Part shown: positions 54,720-64,000 of the stretch, piece after piece
Numbering within the stretch: the stretch's first letter is position 1
Layout of the letters: the number at the start of each line of letters is the position of its first letter
NCBI GenBank assembly: GCA_030068145.1
Contig: JAPJBO010000284.1
Coordinates: 62,001-126,000, forward strand
Reading direction: 5' to 3'
DNA: 64,000 nt
Source of the DNA: Diplonema papillatum
Taxonomy: Eukaryota; Euglenozoa; Diplonemea; Diplonemida; Diplonemidae
Made by a program: the position numbers and the translations under genes
Notes under the pieces: model-generated
Databases searched by the model: none
What the model was told of the DNA's origin: nothing
What the model saw: only the letters and a program-made list of their open reading frames with translations

Positions 54720-55065
54720 GAGACGCAAACTCTTTCGAAAGCTGCGCACGGGTATCCTTCAAGTGACCTCTACCTATCTGTTGCATAAAGCGTATCCAGA
54801 ACTGAAAGCCGAAGACTTTGTAACACTTTACCGCGACCGAAGTCGCGAACCGGGTTCAGCTTGCACTGCAAATGCAGCAAAATTGTGTCTTGCGCACGAG
54901 CGCGGAAATCCGCCACCCACCATTCGGCTAGATATTGCAAGAACACAATTGCGAAGCTTACTACAAACGGATAGTGTTACAAAGGCAAACGAATCATGCG
55001 AGAACCTTTGGAGGAGTCCCTCGACAGCTTTCAGAACACGGCATAGTAAGTCAAGAGACAGATAA
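54720..55065 (+). other. Plus-strand frame of unknown origin
   Basis: The frame reads RRKLFRKLRTGILQ, then TYLLHKAYPELKAEDF and LYRDRS, and ends at 55065. Its first block resembles RKPFRKLRTVF encoded at about 11650-11695 (shared DNA TTTCGAAAGCTGCGCACGG), so it may be a fragment of a dispersed element. No family recognised. Confidence 0.25.
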
Positions 55066-56984
55066 GCGTGTGCACATTCTACTCCGTTTGATCTGCATTT
55101 TCCGCCTTTCCCCCCTTTCTTTGATCTGCTGTGTGTGTATTTGCGGGGCTCGCAATTTTGGGTCATACGGCCAGGACCGACAGCATAGCTGTCAGCCAAA
55201 AGGTTGCCGCATTGTGGCCCCATTTAGCCGCAGTGGCCACAAACCTTGTGGATATCTTTGTGGCTAATTATGTAAGACTTTGGTATCGATCGAAGGAGCC
55301 GCGAAAACGCGCCTGCCATAACATCGTCGAAAGGCCGAAGGGCAAATGCGTCAACATGCGCGAAAAACAAGACGGAAAAAGGGAAGTAAACAGTACAGAA
55401 TCAAAGAACATGTCGCGGCGATGGGAGAGGAGGAACTGACGTTTGTTGGCAAAGGGAAACTTTCCTTTTTCTTTACGTTACGGGAACATTCCCGGAACCA
55501 TGGCTGCACATGAAAGGTTAAACGAAGCCACGAAAATCGTGCACATATTCACATTGATCGGTCACGCCGTTGCTTCGTAATCCCGTGCAGAACCCTGAAT
55601 TCTTGAATATCTGCTCTGTTGCTTTTTTTTCAGAGTCTTTTCCTTTGCCTTTCAAGACTACGCACGAAGTCCGTTATTCACGGTGTCGCGTAGACATAGT
55701 GACGCAGAGAAAATACGCAAAAATGTGCTAGAAAAGTGCGCCGCCGAGTCTGCAGGCAGGATTGTGGTTTAGAGGTTCGGTGTTTTAGGGTCTCCGGTTG
55801 ACCATTGAGGCTGTGAGGCGGGTGGTATGTGGGTAGTAGGTATGCTTAAATACGGCTAGCCATGTTTGTAAGTGTTGCGACCGACACCAAGAAGAAATTC
55901 GCTTTGAATTTAGTCTTGGGCCCCCCACGCGCATGCATGTTGAGCAGGACATCGAACGTGACTAAGGTTTGGCCTGTTCGTAGCTCGTCTCAGTGTACCA
56001 GAGCGCAAGCAATCAGAAAGCTTTGCCTTCCTTGTGAGCGTGTGTAACTTACGAGAACGCATGCCTTACGGTAAAGCAATGCAGAGCTCAGAGCTGAAGT
56101 TGGATCAGCATCAATGAGCGCTTTTCAAGGCATACTCCCTGTAAGAACGCAGGATAGGCGAGAAAAACGCGTCTGCTATTCATCAGTCGGAGTCCATAGT
56201 CATTTACCCTCTTCTCTGAGTGTTTTCAGGGTGTATGTTTTTTGACAGCCGAAACGGCGCGCAAGGCATCTTGCGAAAGCTTCAACTCTGGTGTATCTAC
56301 ACCATCTGCACCCCTTGTTTCTGTTTGCGAGTCCCATACATTACTTCTGGCGCGAGGGTCCTTTCCAGTCCCAAAAAACCTTGTCCATTGTGTTGCCGAC
56401 CATTTTCTTGGACGACACAGATGGTTTTCGCCAGGGTGTAAAATAAGAACGGAATCGACTGGGGTCCCTTTTTCTTTTTCTTTTGGCGAGAACCCTTGGT
56501 AGTCAACTTTAGTACGCACCATACACGGTGCAGTAGTCATTTGAAAAACACGCGCAATGACTAGTGCACCGTGTAGAAGTGGGTTGATGGGTTGGTGGAT
56601 TTTCGGATTCATTTTGGATTTAAACACCAAGCGCTGGACCAACGAATACGCTGGACGATACGCTGGACCAACGAATGGAATGTCTGACATCTTCCCCGCC
56701 ACCGACCCGGAAACAGCCAAAACGGCCCGGGAAGTCCGCACGTCCGCACCGCGAAAGCGAGCGGGAATAGAACTTGACCTGAAAACGACCAGTTTGACCT
56801 CATCATCATCGTTGACTCTCAGTGCTCGCATGCCTTCATGGCACTTGCACTTTATAAGAACTCAATAATTTCTCTCGAAAGGCAGGGTGGCCTTGCTTTA
56901 CTGAGGCATTCGCACGGAAGCCGTGCAGACAGCCCGACGGAGCTATGGCCCGCCCCGAGCTCTCTACGAGGAGTCAATGCCCAA
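55066..56984. repeat. Intergenic with a repeat E fragment and repeat C copy 3
   Basis: A reverse-oriented repeat E fragment lies at about 55484-55560 (GGAACATTCCCGGAACCATGG). Repeat C copy 3 lies at 55761-55947, nearly identical to the 15-kb copies. The minus-strand frame at 56226-56831 has no recognised domain and overlaps repeat-like sequence; I do not call it. Confidence 0.6.
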
Positions 56985-57729
56985 GATAGTACGGTTTTTC
57001 TTAGAGTTGATCAAGATAGTACATACCTCTTAGAGTTGATCAAGATAGTACATGTTTCCTTAGAGTTGTCCATTATAGTACGTACCACCCAATGTTGGCG
57101 ATAAAAGGGAAAGTACTCTTTTGGGCACAAACTTGGGGAGAGTACCGTTTTGGGCACGAACTTGGCGAATGTACTGTTTTGGGCAGAAACTCAGAAACCG
57201 TACTGTTTTGGTATTTCACTCCAGGAAACCGTACGGGTATTTCACCCGGGTTTTGGAGACTCTGATCTCTCGGCGGTGTATTAGATTCTTACTTAGGCTA
57301 CACTGTAGTGCGCAGCAACTTGCACACTGACCCCATTCGCCAGGGGTGCTGATGGTGCGTCCGTCACTCACACGACTCTGTACCCCACGGGAAGGGGGTC
57401 TCTAAAACCTTTTGTTTGTGCGCACTAGCGGAACTCACCTGCTTTGGTAAGTTTCATGTAGTACGCTGTCAACTACAATCTTTAGTACCAACAATGCATT
57501 GTTAACAAAAAAAAAGCAAACACTACGGGTTCTGTGCATTTTCTTTTTGCACTTCTAGGGTCCTTCCAGGGGGTTTCAAGTGTGTGTACTTTAATCGACA
57601 ATTCTAAGGAAACATGTACTATCTTGATCAACTCTAAGGAAACATGCACTAAGGAAACATGTACTATCTTGATCAACTCTAAGGAAACATGTACCATCTT
57701 GCTCAACTCTAAGAAAGTGTGTACGATAA
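56985..57729. repeat. Element with long inverted ends made of 26-bp tandem units
   Basis: The left end (56985-57080) holds three units of CTTAGAGTTGATCAAGATAG plus TACAT-like sequence. The right end (57585-57729) holds the same units inverted, several times (CTATCTTGATCAACTCTAAG). The outermost bases also pair (ATAGTACGG... against ...GTGTGTACGAT). Internally, GTACTGTTTTGGGCA is repeated three to four times near 57115-57210, and repeat M lies at 57413-57510. It looks like a non-autonomous DNA transposon with subterminal repeats. No transposase ORF. Confidence 0.8.
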
Positions 57730-58657
57730 TGGGAAATGACCCCTCTACGAGGGGCGGTGTCAGTGATCCGATAACAAGGATCAGCCCCGCATTCGATTCG
57801 AGAAATAAAAAGCATCGGGCGAATCGAGTGACAGCACGAAGCCAAGTCAAAGCAGCAAGCCGGCAAGAGAGAATATCCTCAGGTGGATTCATTTTTCCCC
57901 GATCAATCCCCGAAGCGCCGCCTGGCTGTGCGGGGACCCTAAGGGTGCTCTGTCAAGTCCCCTCCGCTTCCCGTCGGCATATTGGGGAAAACGGTTCGTG
58001 TTCTTTCGTAGTCACAATGAATTGTAAACGAGAAAGAACGTATTGGGAGGAGAATACAAGCGCACAAGCTCACAAACAGGCCAGTCCACAAATGCAAAAA
58101 CGGCCCTTATGCGAGCTGACGTTTATTTGTGCTTCGTTGGCGGGTATGCCTACTGTTTCGCATTCATTCTGTGCACGCCAATATGAACGTTTTATCGGTT
58201 TGCGTCGGGATCTTTCTCTGCCTCTATTGTGAGTGAGCCGAGTTTCCGCGGCGAGCACATCGAGGGGGGTTTTGCACGTTGGTTTGGCAAGATGATTTTC
58301 CAGCACATTGACAGTCTGGTGAGTGCCCAAAAGCAGCGCCCAAAGAGCAGTAGCTTGTGCCCGAAAGCACAGCGCTATGCGTGAAGCCTAGCTTGGCGCT
58401 CTTCTCGCCGGCTTCTCTTGTGCCGCTTCCTGGGCGTCGTGATACGATGAAACCAGCAGACGTGGTGCCTGGTGGCATTCGACCTTCTTTCGCTGCCCTT
58501 TTCGTTGTCAGTTTCTTTCTTACCCCCATCTCTCCCATATCTGTCAGCAGACTTGTCTATGGTTGGATCAGGGAACTGGAGCTACGCTTCAACAGTCACG
58601 GGGCAGAACGATCTCAATCCACGAATGGCTCCAAGAGACCGCGAACGTTCCATTGGT
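57730..58657. other. Intergenic, nothing recognised
   Basis: A plus-strand frame runs through (57534-58232), but it begins inside the inverted-end element and has no domain. Confidence 0.4.
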
Positions 58658-58777
58658 TCAAGCTTCGTCAGCGGCGGAAAGCAGGGCGTAAACATCTGCA
58701 AGCAGAGCGTCGCTAACTTGCTGAGTGTCGCGCATCAGGGTTTGAATCTGTGTGTTGTTGATGCATTCGGCGGCCAT
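58658..58777 (-). CDS. Small 39-residue ORF
   Basis: ATG at 58777, stop at 58658. It encodes MAAECINNTQIQTLMRDTQ then QVSDALLADVYALLSAADEA, a helix-forming sequence unlike translated noise. A CAG lies 16 bases upstream (GTTCAG), fitting a trans-splice acceptor, and the preceding gene ends about 150 bp upstream. It could be a complete micro-protein or the first exon of a longer gene (a possible donor CAA|GTTAGC lies inside). No family recognised. Confidence 0.35.
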   Translation of the reverse strand: MAAECINNTQIQTLMRDTQQVSDALLADVYALLSAADEA

Positions 58778-58927
58778 CGTTTAAAAGAGGCAACTGAACG
58801 ACGCGCGAACAAAACGAACAAACTCACAACACGTTTTCGTGTTTCTTCTGGCGTTCGGTATAATACTATCATCTTGTTCATTCCTACGACCCTTGATCAA
58901 GTGTCGCCCGCGAGGGGGCGGTGGGTT

Positions 58928-61900
58928 TCACTGCAATTGCTCGAACCATGATAGGTATGTCTCTTGCTGCGGTGGCGAACCCGAGCGAAAGGAAACGCTG
59001 CGTGCCATACCGTTTGGTCCTTCCTGTGGGCCGATGTGTTGCGCAGAGTCGCCCTTGCCACGCTCACCTTGCTCGCTTTGTGGAGCGTCGGGGGGACAAC
59101 GCCCATGGTTTCTCCGTCTTCGAACTCAATGCCCACTCTCCCCCGAGAGTGACCAACGACCTTTGCAAGTCTGCCTTCGTAGCGCACCCACGTATTGACG
59201 GGGAAGTCCTGTGAGAGGATGTTTGAATTCGGCCAATGGCAAGACAGAACAATAAGCTTTCAACAAATAACACTTGGATCTATCCCATCGAGGCACTCGA
59301 GGGTGTATGGCGTTAAAGTGCAGCTGTCACGCTCCTCCAGCCATTTCCACCAGAGGGAATTACTTTTCCCAATAAAAACAAGAATATTAGTCTGAACAAA
59401 TGATGGAGACAAGCCGTGCAGCTGGAGACCAGGAAGTTCGGGCTGACTTGCGGGTCACTTTAGCTTCGCGTTCCTCTGCTCAAGTAGTTTTGTTTGAACC
59501 GGCCGTCTGCGGATTAAATCCTGCCCCAAAAAAAACCTCGTAGGGGGTAGATGAGTCTCCGCCGGTGGTGGTTGCAGCAAGAAAGTTGAACGACTTTCGC
59601 CAACAGGCCTTTTCGTGTTGTTCTGCGAATGAAAACCGTGCGGGTGGGCGAACGCACACCTGGCTGAACGTTTGCCGCGACAGCGCGTCCGGAATGACGC
59701 CCAGGTTTACGCCGTTGGCGAGCGTAATGCCAACGCGGCCTCGGCTGATTCCGGTGACCTTCGCCGGAAGCTTGACTTCGACGGCGGCGTCGATCGGGAA
59801 CCGATCTTCCAGCGGAGCTTCGCGGATGGTGACCTGCGAGGGCAAGCATCCCACGTTCGAGCCGTCTTCCAACAGCACGCCGAGCCGGCCACGGGATTTA
59901 CCCACCAAAGTGCCCCCGGTCTCAAGCAGCGTCTCGACGCGCGTGCCGACCGGGAAGTGAGCGTCGATGTCTTCCTGCTCGGAAATGATCCGCAGGTGCT
60001 GAGGCAAGACCCCCTTCTGCTCACCCCCCGGAAACTTTACGCCGACGCGTCCTCTGGAACAAGCCACGACCTCTCCTATCCTTCCGGCAACCTCGACTCG
60101 CGTACCAACCGGGTGCTTTTCTGCTATCTCTTCTGCGGTCAAGTCCTTCGGCTTGACGTCTGCCGGCAGGCAGCACACCGTCGACCCATCGTCCAGATCC
60201 ACGTTCACCCGTCCCCTCGCATGCCCTGCAATCTCCCCCATCCGAGTGAACACCGCGACGGACGACCCGATGGGAAAGCCTTTCAGCATCCCCTTCCGGC
60301 TGTCCTCCCGCGACACCTCCGCGGGCACCACGCCTTGCACTTCGCCCGTCGGCAGGCGGACGCCGACGCGGCCCCGCGCGCAGGAGGTCACCACGGCGGG
60401 TTGGTTGGAGGGGAGGAGCACCACGCGGGTGCCTTCGGGGTACAGGTCGTTCAACGGGGTCTCTAACGGTTGGACCTGCTCGGGGACGACGCCGAGCTGG
60501 GTGCCGTCGGCCATTTTGACCCCCAAGCGGCCCCTGCTGGTGTTGACCACGGTGGCTTTGTCGACGACGACGACTTCGAGCCCGGCGGGCCACTTCGCTT
60601 TGTTGTACTCGGCCTCGGACGCGGTCGTGACGAAGTTCGGGAGCACGCCGACGACGGTGCCGTCGGTCATCTCGACGCCGATGCGGCCGCGGGCCACCTC
60701 CGTGACCAGGCCGACCTGTTTGCCGACCCTGACGGGGCGCCCGACGTCAAACCGCTCCTTCAGCTCCTCCGGGGTGAACTCGACGAACCGCAAGCTTTGC
60801 ACCACGACGCCGAGTGTCACAGGCTCGCCGTTCGGCCCGGTTTCGCCGTCCATTTCGACGCCGACGCGGCCCCTGGCGTGCCCCGTGACGGTGCCGCGCC
60901 GGGTCATCACGTTGACCGCCGCGCCGACCGGGAACTGCCGCAGGAGGCCGTGTTGGCTGTCGGCGCGCACGACGTCGGTTGGGACCAGGCCCACCGGCTT
61001 CCCGTCGACGGTCACCCCGACGCGACCGCGTGCGCAGCCCGTGACGACCGCGGGGCGCCCGGTTGACACGACGACGACCGGCGTCCCGGTGGCGAACTGC
61101 GTGAACTCGCCGTCAACGAGCTTCAGCTGGTCGGGCACGACGCCGCGCGTGCTGCCGTCGGGCATGCGCACCCCCACGCGACCCCTCGCCTCTCCCGTGA
61201 CGGTGCCGCGCTCGATCAGCACGCACGCGCATCCCACCGGGAACTCCTCCTCGGCAAGCTCTTCACTGGTGACTTCGAGCACGTCGTTAGGCAGGGCCCC
61301 GACGTGACCGCCGTCACGCAGTTCGATCCCCACGCGCCCGCGGGCGTGCCCCGTGACGGAGCCCCGCTTCCCGCCGACGGACACCTCGCAGCCGATCGGG
61401 AACAGCAGGTTCAAGTCGACGTCCTCGTCGTCGAGCGGATCGTCGTCCACCTTCGCCATCACCGCGCGCGTGTTCCCGGGGAGGACGCCGTATTCCTTCC
61501 CCGCAGCGTCTACCACCCCGATACGGCCCCTGCCTGTCCCTGTCACCTCCCCTGTGACCCACCGCGTGACGGTCACGGTCGAACCGATGGGGATGGTGCT
61601 GGGTGCCTCGTCGTCGGACTCGTCGTCCGGCGCGCGAGGCCCGGCCTTCGCTTTTTCGATGACGTGCGCGACCAGCGCCTGCGCCGTCGCGGCCGCACGG
61701 TACAGCCCGCCCAGCTGCGCGAGGAGCTCCCGCTGCGACGCGGCGGAGACTGCCTGCTTCAAGGACGCCATCTCGCCCAGCACACCGGCCACCGCCGAGT
61801 CGACGCCGGGCCGGCTTTCTCCGCGCGGCGGCGGCGCGTCGCGGGGCTTGAGGCTCGACCTCCGGGGTGCCGCGGCCTCCCGCTGGGCGACGTCACGCTC

Positions 61901-63304
61901 CCGCTGCGCGACCACCGCCTCTCGGGCGGCAACGTCGGCTTCCCGCTGCTCTAGCCGGCGCTTCGCACTCGGCTGGCGAGTCCCTTCGGCCCGGTCCCCG
62001 TCGTCGAAGTTCACCCCCGCCGCCCCGCCCTGCGGCGCCGCATTCGCGCACCCCGCTGAACCCGAGCGAGCATTCCCCTCCTCCTGCTGGGGCCTCGCCC
62101 GGGCCTGCCCCGCCGCAGCCTTCCCGTTCGCGGACAGCGGCCGCTTCTCGTGCACTCCATTGCCGCTGCTGTTGCTGATACCGCTGTGCTGCCGGGCGGA
62201 CGTCGTCCTCCCGGCCGCCGCCTGGTTGGCCGGGGGCGTTGGGTCCCGGTTGGGGGAGATGATCGGGTCGACCGGCGGGCCCGCGTCGTTGGCCAGCGAG
62301 TGGTAGACCTTGTGGATCCACCCCGCGACTTCGCCGGCTTCGGAGCTGGCGGCCCGCATTTCGTCGATGGAGAGGTCGGCGTCGTGGACGAACTCCTTCA
62401 TCTCGTCGACGACCGCCTCCGGGACGCTGGCCTCGGCGAAATTCTGCACCTGCGTCAAGAAGTACGCCGAGCCCATGATCTCCTTCGCCCCGGACCACGT
62501 GGTCTCGTCGTAGCCGAACATCTTCAGCGCGAGGAACACGGCGGCCTGCACGTTCTCAGGCGGGTACCGAAATGTCCTCAGCCTTTTAACCAACTGGACG
62601 TCCAGCGTCGGCGAGTGATGCCGCTTCCAGAACGTGGCAGTGCCCGCGGCGGTGGACGAGTGGCCGAGGCCGCTGTGGTGGCTGGTGGTCGTGCTGTTCA
62701 GTCCGGCGCCCCGCGGGAGCTGCCCGAGGGAGATCTGCGAGAGGTCCAAGTACGGGAAGAGGCAGCTCGGGTCGGCTTCTTCGAGCGTGCGCATGATGCC
62801 TTGGGCTTGCTGGATGCGCAGCTGCCGCACGCAGCTGCCGACAGCGGACTTGCACGAGGCGCGGTCGGCCTGCACGTGGTTGCTGCTCCTTTTCCCAAGA
62901 ACCTGGTACCTCTGCGACTCGCGGATGGCCTTCTCGCAGAGCCGCAGCGTCGTACTCGCGATGACGTACTGCCTCCCCGCGGGGCCGCCAGGGTTGTGCC
63001 GCGCAGCCTCGGCAAGCTTCTGCGACAGCTGCGCGAGGGCCTCCGAATACGGCCGCAAAATGCGCACCAGCAGTTCGAACTCGTCGGATCCCCCGGGTGC
63101 GTCCGCCTCGCTGGATTCCAGCGCCTTCAGCAGCCGGGCTTTCGGGCCCAGCGGGAGCACGAGGGCGATCGTGCCTTTGCCGAGCCGCAGGTCCTCCATC
63201 GTGTGCATCCCGTGCGACGCGAGCGCATCGCGGTACTTCTCCAAGCCGAGCTTCGACAGAAACAGGTCGACCTCCGAAAGCCGGCGGTTGGCATCTCTTC
63301 CCAT
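58928..63304 (-). CDS. SAM domain, dynein-stalk-like segment and 13 SH3-like RGRVGV repeats, three exons
   Basis: Exons are 59660-63304, 59068-59208 and 58928-58966, all phase 0 (donors GTGTGC and GTGAGC, acceptors CTCACAG and CACCGCAG), 1274 residues. Residues 8-65 resemble a SAM domain (VDLFLSKLGLEKYRDALASH). About 234-338 resemble the microtubule-binding stalk region of dynein heavy chains: YPPENVQAAV, FGYDETTWSGAKEIM, FLTQVQNF, then ASSEAGEVAGWIHKV. A coiled coil (READVAAREAVVAQRERDV) follows near 450. From about 568 to the end of exon 2 there are 13 units of roughly 50 residues with the core G(H/C)xRGRVGVxxxDGxxxGVVP, probably small SH3-like or KOW-like barrels. The thirteenth is in exon 2, which confirms the splice. 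The last exon adds QETYLSWFEQLQ. Likely a cytoskeletal scaffold. No motor ATPase is present. Confidence 0.8.
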
Positions 63305-64000
63305 GCGACGCGGTGCTCGCCTGGGTCCCCGGGGGCCTTTTTTTCCGGCGCTCTGCTCTCCCCTTTGCCCCCTTTACAATGGTGTTAGGGTTTTTAGAGT
63401 TAAAGTTCGCTTGAAGTTCCGGGGGTTCAGGGTCTCCGTCTGGCCGTTGTCAACTGGGGTCTCTTAAAGCAAGAAAGGGCTGTGGAGTGCGGGTTGTATA
63501 CTAGGTGTACACTTTCGTTCTGGGTTGTGGCTAGCTTTTTAACAGACCGTCGAAGGCAAGGGGCGTCGTGCTGGCCTTGCAAGTACTTTCGCTTCGCTCA
63601 TAGAAAGCAAACAAGCGACCAACGCGTGTTTTCGCACCGTCCAAACGGAACGTAGTCTTCACAAGGCGACGCGACCTGCCCGCAAAAACCGTACACCGCG
63701 AGAGTGGGAGAAAGTAGAAGAGGGAAACTAGAGTTTTCGTTGACCGCACTACCCTGAGCCCAAATCCTGGACGTGGTTTCGGGTGGCAAATTTGGCAAAT
63801 GATCATGATCAGAAGGTCCTACGTGGGCGGTTCAGCTTCACACATTGCATGTGGCTAAAACAAAAAACTACAGGTACAGTGTACTGCGTATCGGGCTGCA
63901 GGACTAGCCGGTTGGTGAGTGGACTAGATCGCTAGGCTGTTCTCTTTCAAGACGACACACTTTGCGTGCGGCAAGGGTTCTTGACTTGAGAGACCTCCGT
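63305..64000. repeat. 5' spacer with degraded repeat C and repeat N copy 2
   Basis: A repeat C-like trace lies at about 63387-63462 (GTTAAAGTTCGCTTGA, GGGTTCAGGGTCTCCG). Repeat N copy 2 lies at about 63680-63868, matching 21645-21805. No gene seen to the window end. Confidence 0.65.

Noticed and set aside
56226..56831. 201-codon minus-strand frame
   Set aside because: No domain, inconsistent composition, and sequence continuous with repeats; not enough to call a gene.
61304..63467. Plus-strand frames of 216-412 codons
   Set aside because: Antisense shadows of the SAM/SH3-like repeat gene.

Overview
This window looks like nuclear DNA of a unicellular eukaryote. Coding exons are GC-rich, with GT-AG introns, a tRNA-Tyr that has its own intron, and several families of short interspersed repeats. 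Every gene I could reconstruct with confidence (XPF nuclease, canopy-like ER protein, PH protein, twin globin, methyltransferase, metallo-beta-lactamase/rhodanese protein, SAM/SH3-like repeat protein and others) lies on the minus strand over about 62 kb, and so does the tRNA. Only a retroelement and two weak exon candidates read the other way. Long one-strand gene arrays combined with conventional introns suggest a euglenozoan, most likely a diplonemid. A FYxxHNPxK...KY repeat of a kind I associate with kinetoplastid and other protist proteins is compatible with this. The assignment is an inference: no spliced-leader gene or rRNA is visible.

Layout (all minus strand unless stated): Gln-rich coiled-coil gene with 3'-end copies behind it (1.1-2.7 kb); XPF/ERCC4 endonuclease in four exons (5.05-9.9 kb); canopy-like ER protein in two exons, with an 83-bp satellite in its intron (11.5-13.2 kb); possible exons at 14.1-14.4 and 16.4-16.9 kb; two weak plus-strand exon candidates (17.6-18.3 kb); a four-exon gene of unknown function (18.8-22.2 kb); a repeat-rich gap with an (AGT)80 tract (22.2-25.3 kb); metallo-beta-lactamase/rhodanese protein (25.3-27.5 kb); methyltransferase (30.3-31.3 kb); disordered coiled-coil protein (32.4-34.1 kb); plus-strand retroelement (35.5-38.9 kb); Lys-rich repetitive protein (39.3-42.8 kb); double PH-domain protein with a duplicated 3' end (44.7-49.3 kb); twin-globin protein (51.9-53.0 kb); tRNA-Tyr (54.0 kb); small ORF (58.7 kb); SAM/dynein-stalk-like/SH3-like repeat protein (58.9-63.3 kb).

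The genes do not form one pathway. They cover DNA repair, ER folding, sulfur metabolism, methyl transfer, heme or gas sensing, and cytoskeletal or membrane scaffolds. Their shared direction suggests co-transcription rather than shared function.

The least expected structure is a recurrent one: tandem copies of gene 3' ends or exon fragments, several of them headed by a CAG acceptor, lying behind or within genes at 1.1-1.8, 16.4, 20.35, 22.4 and 44.7-45.8 kb. All twelve introns I could place are phase 0, and the 5' splice site is often GTRTGC. Exon boundaries were read by eye from splice motifs and family alignment and have no transcript support.
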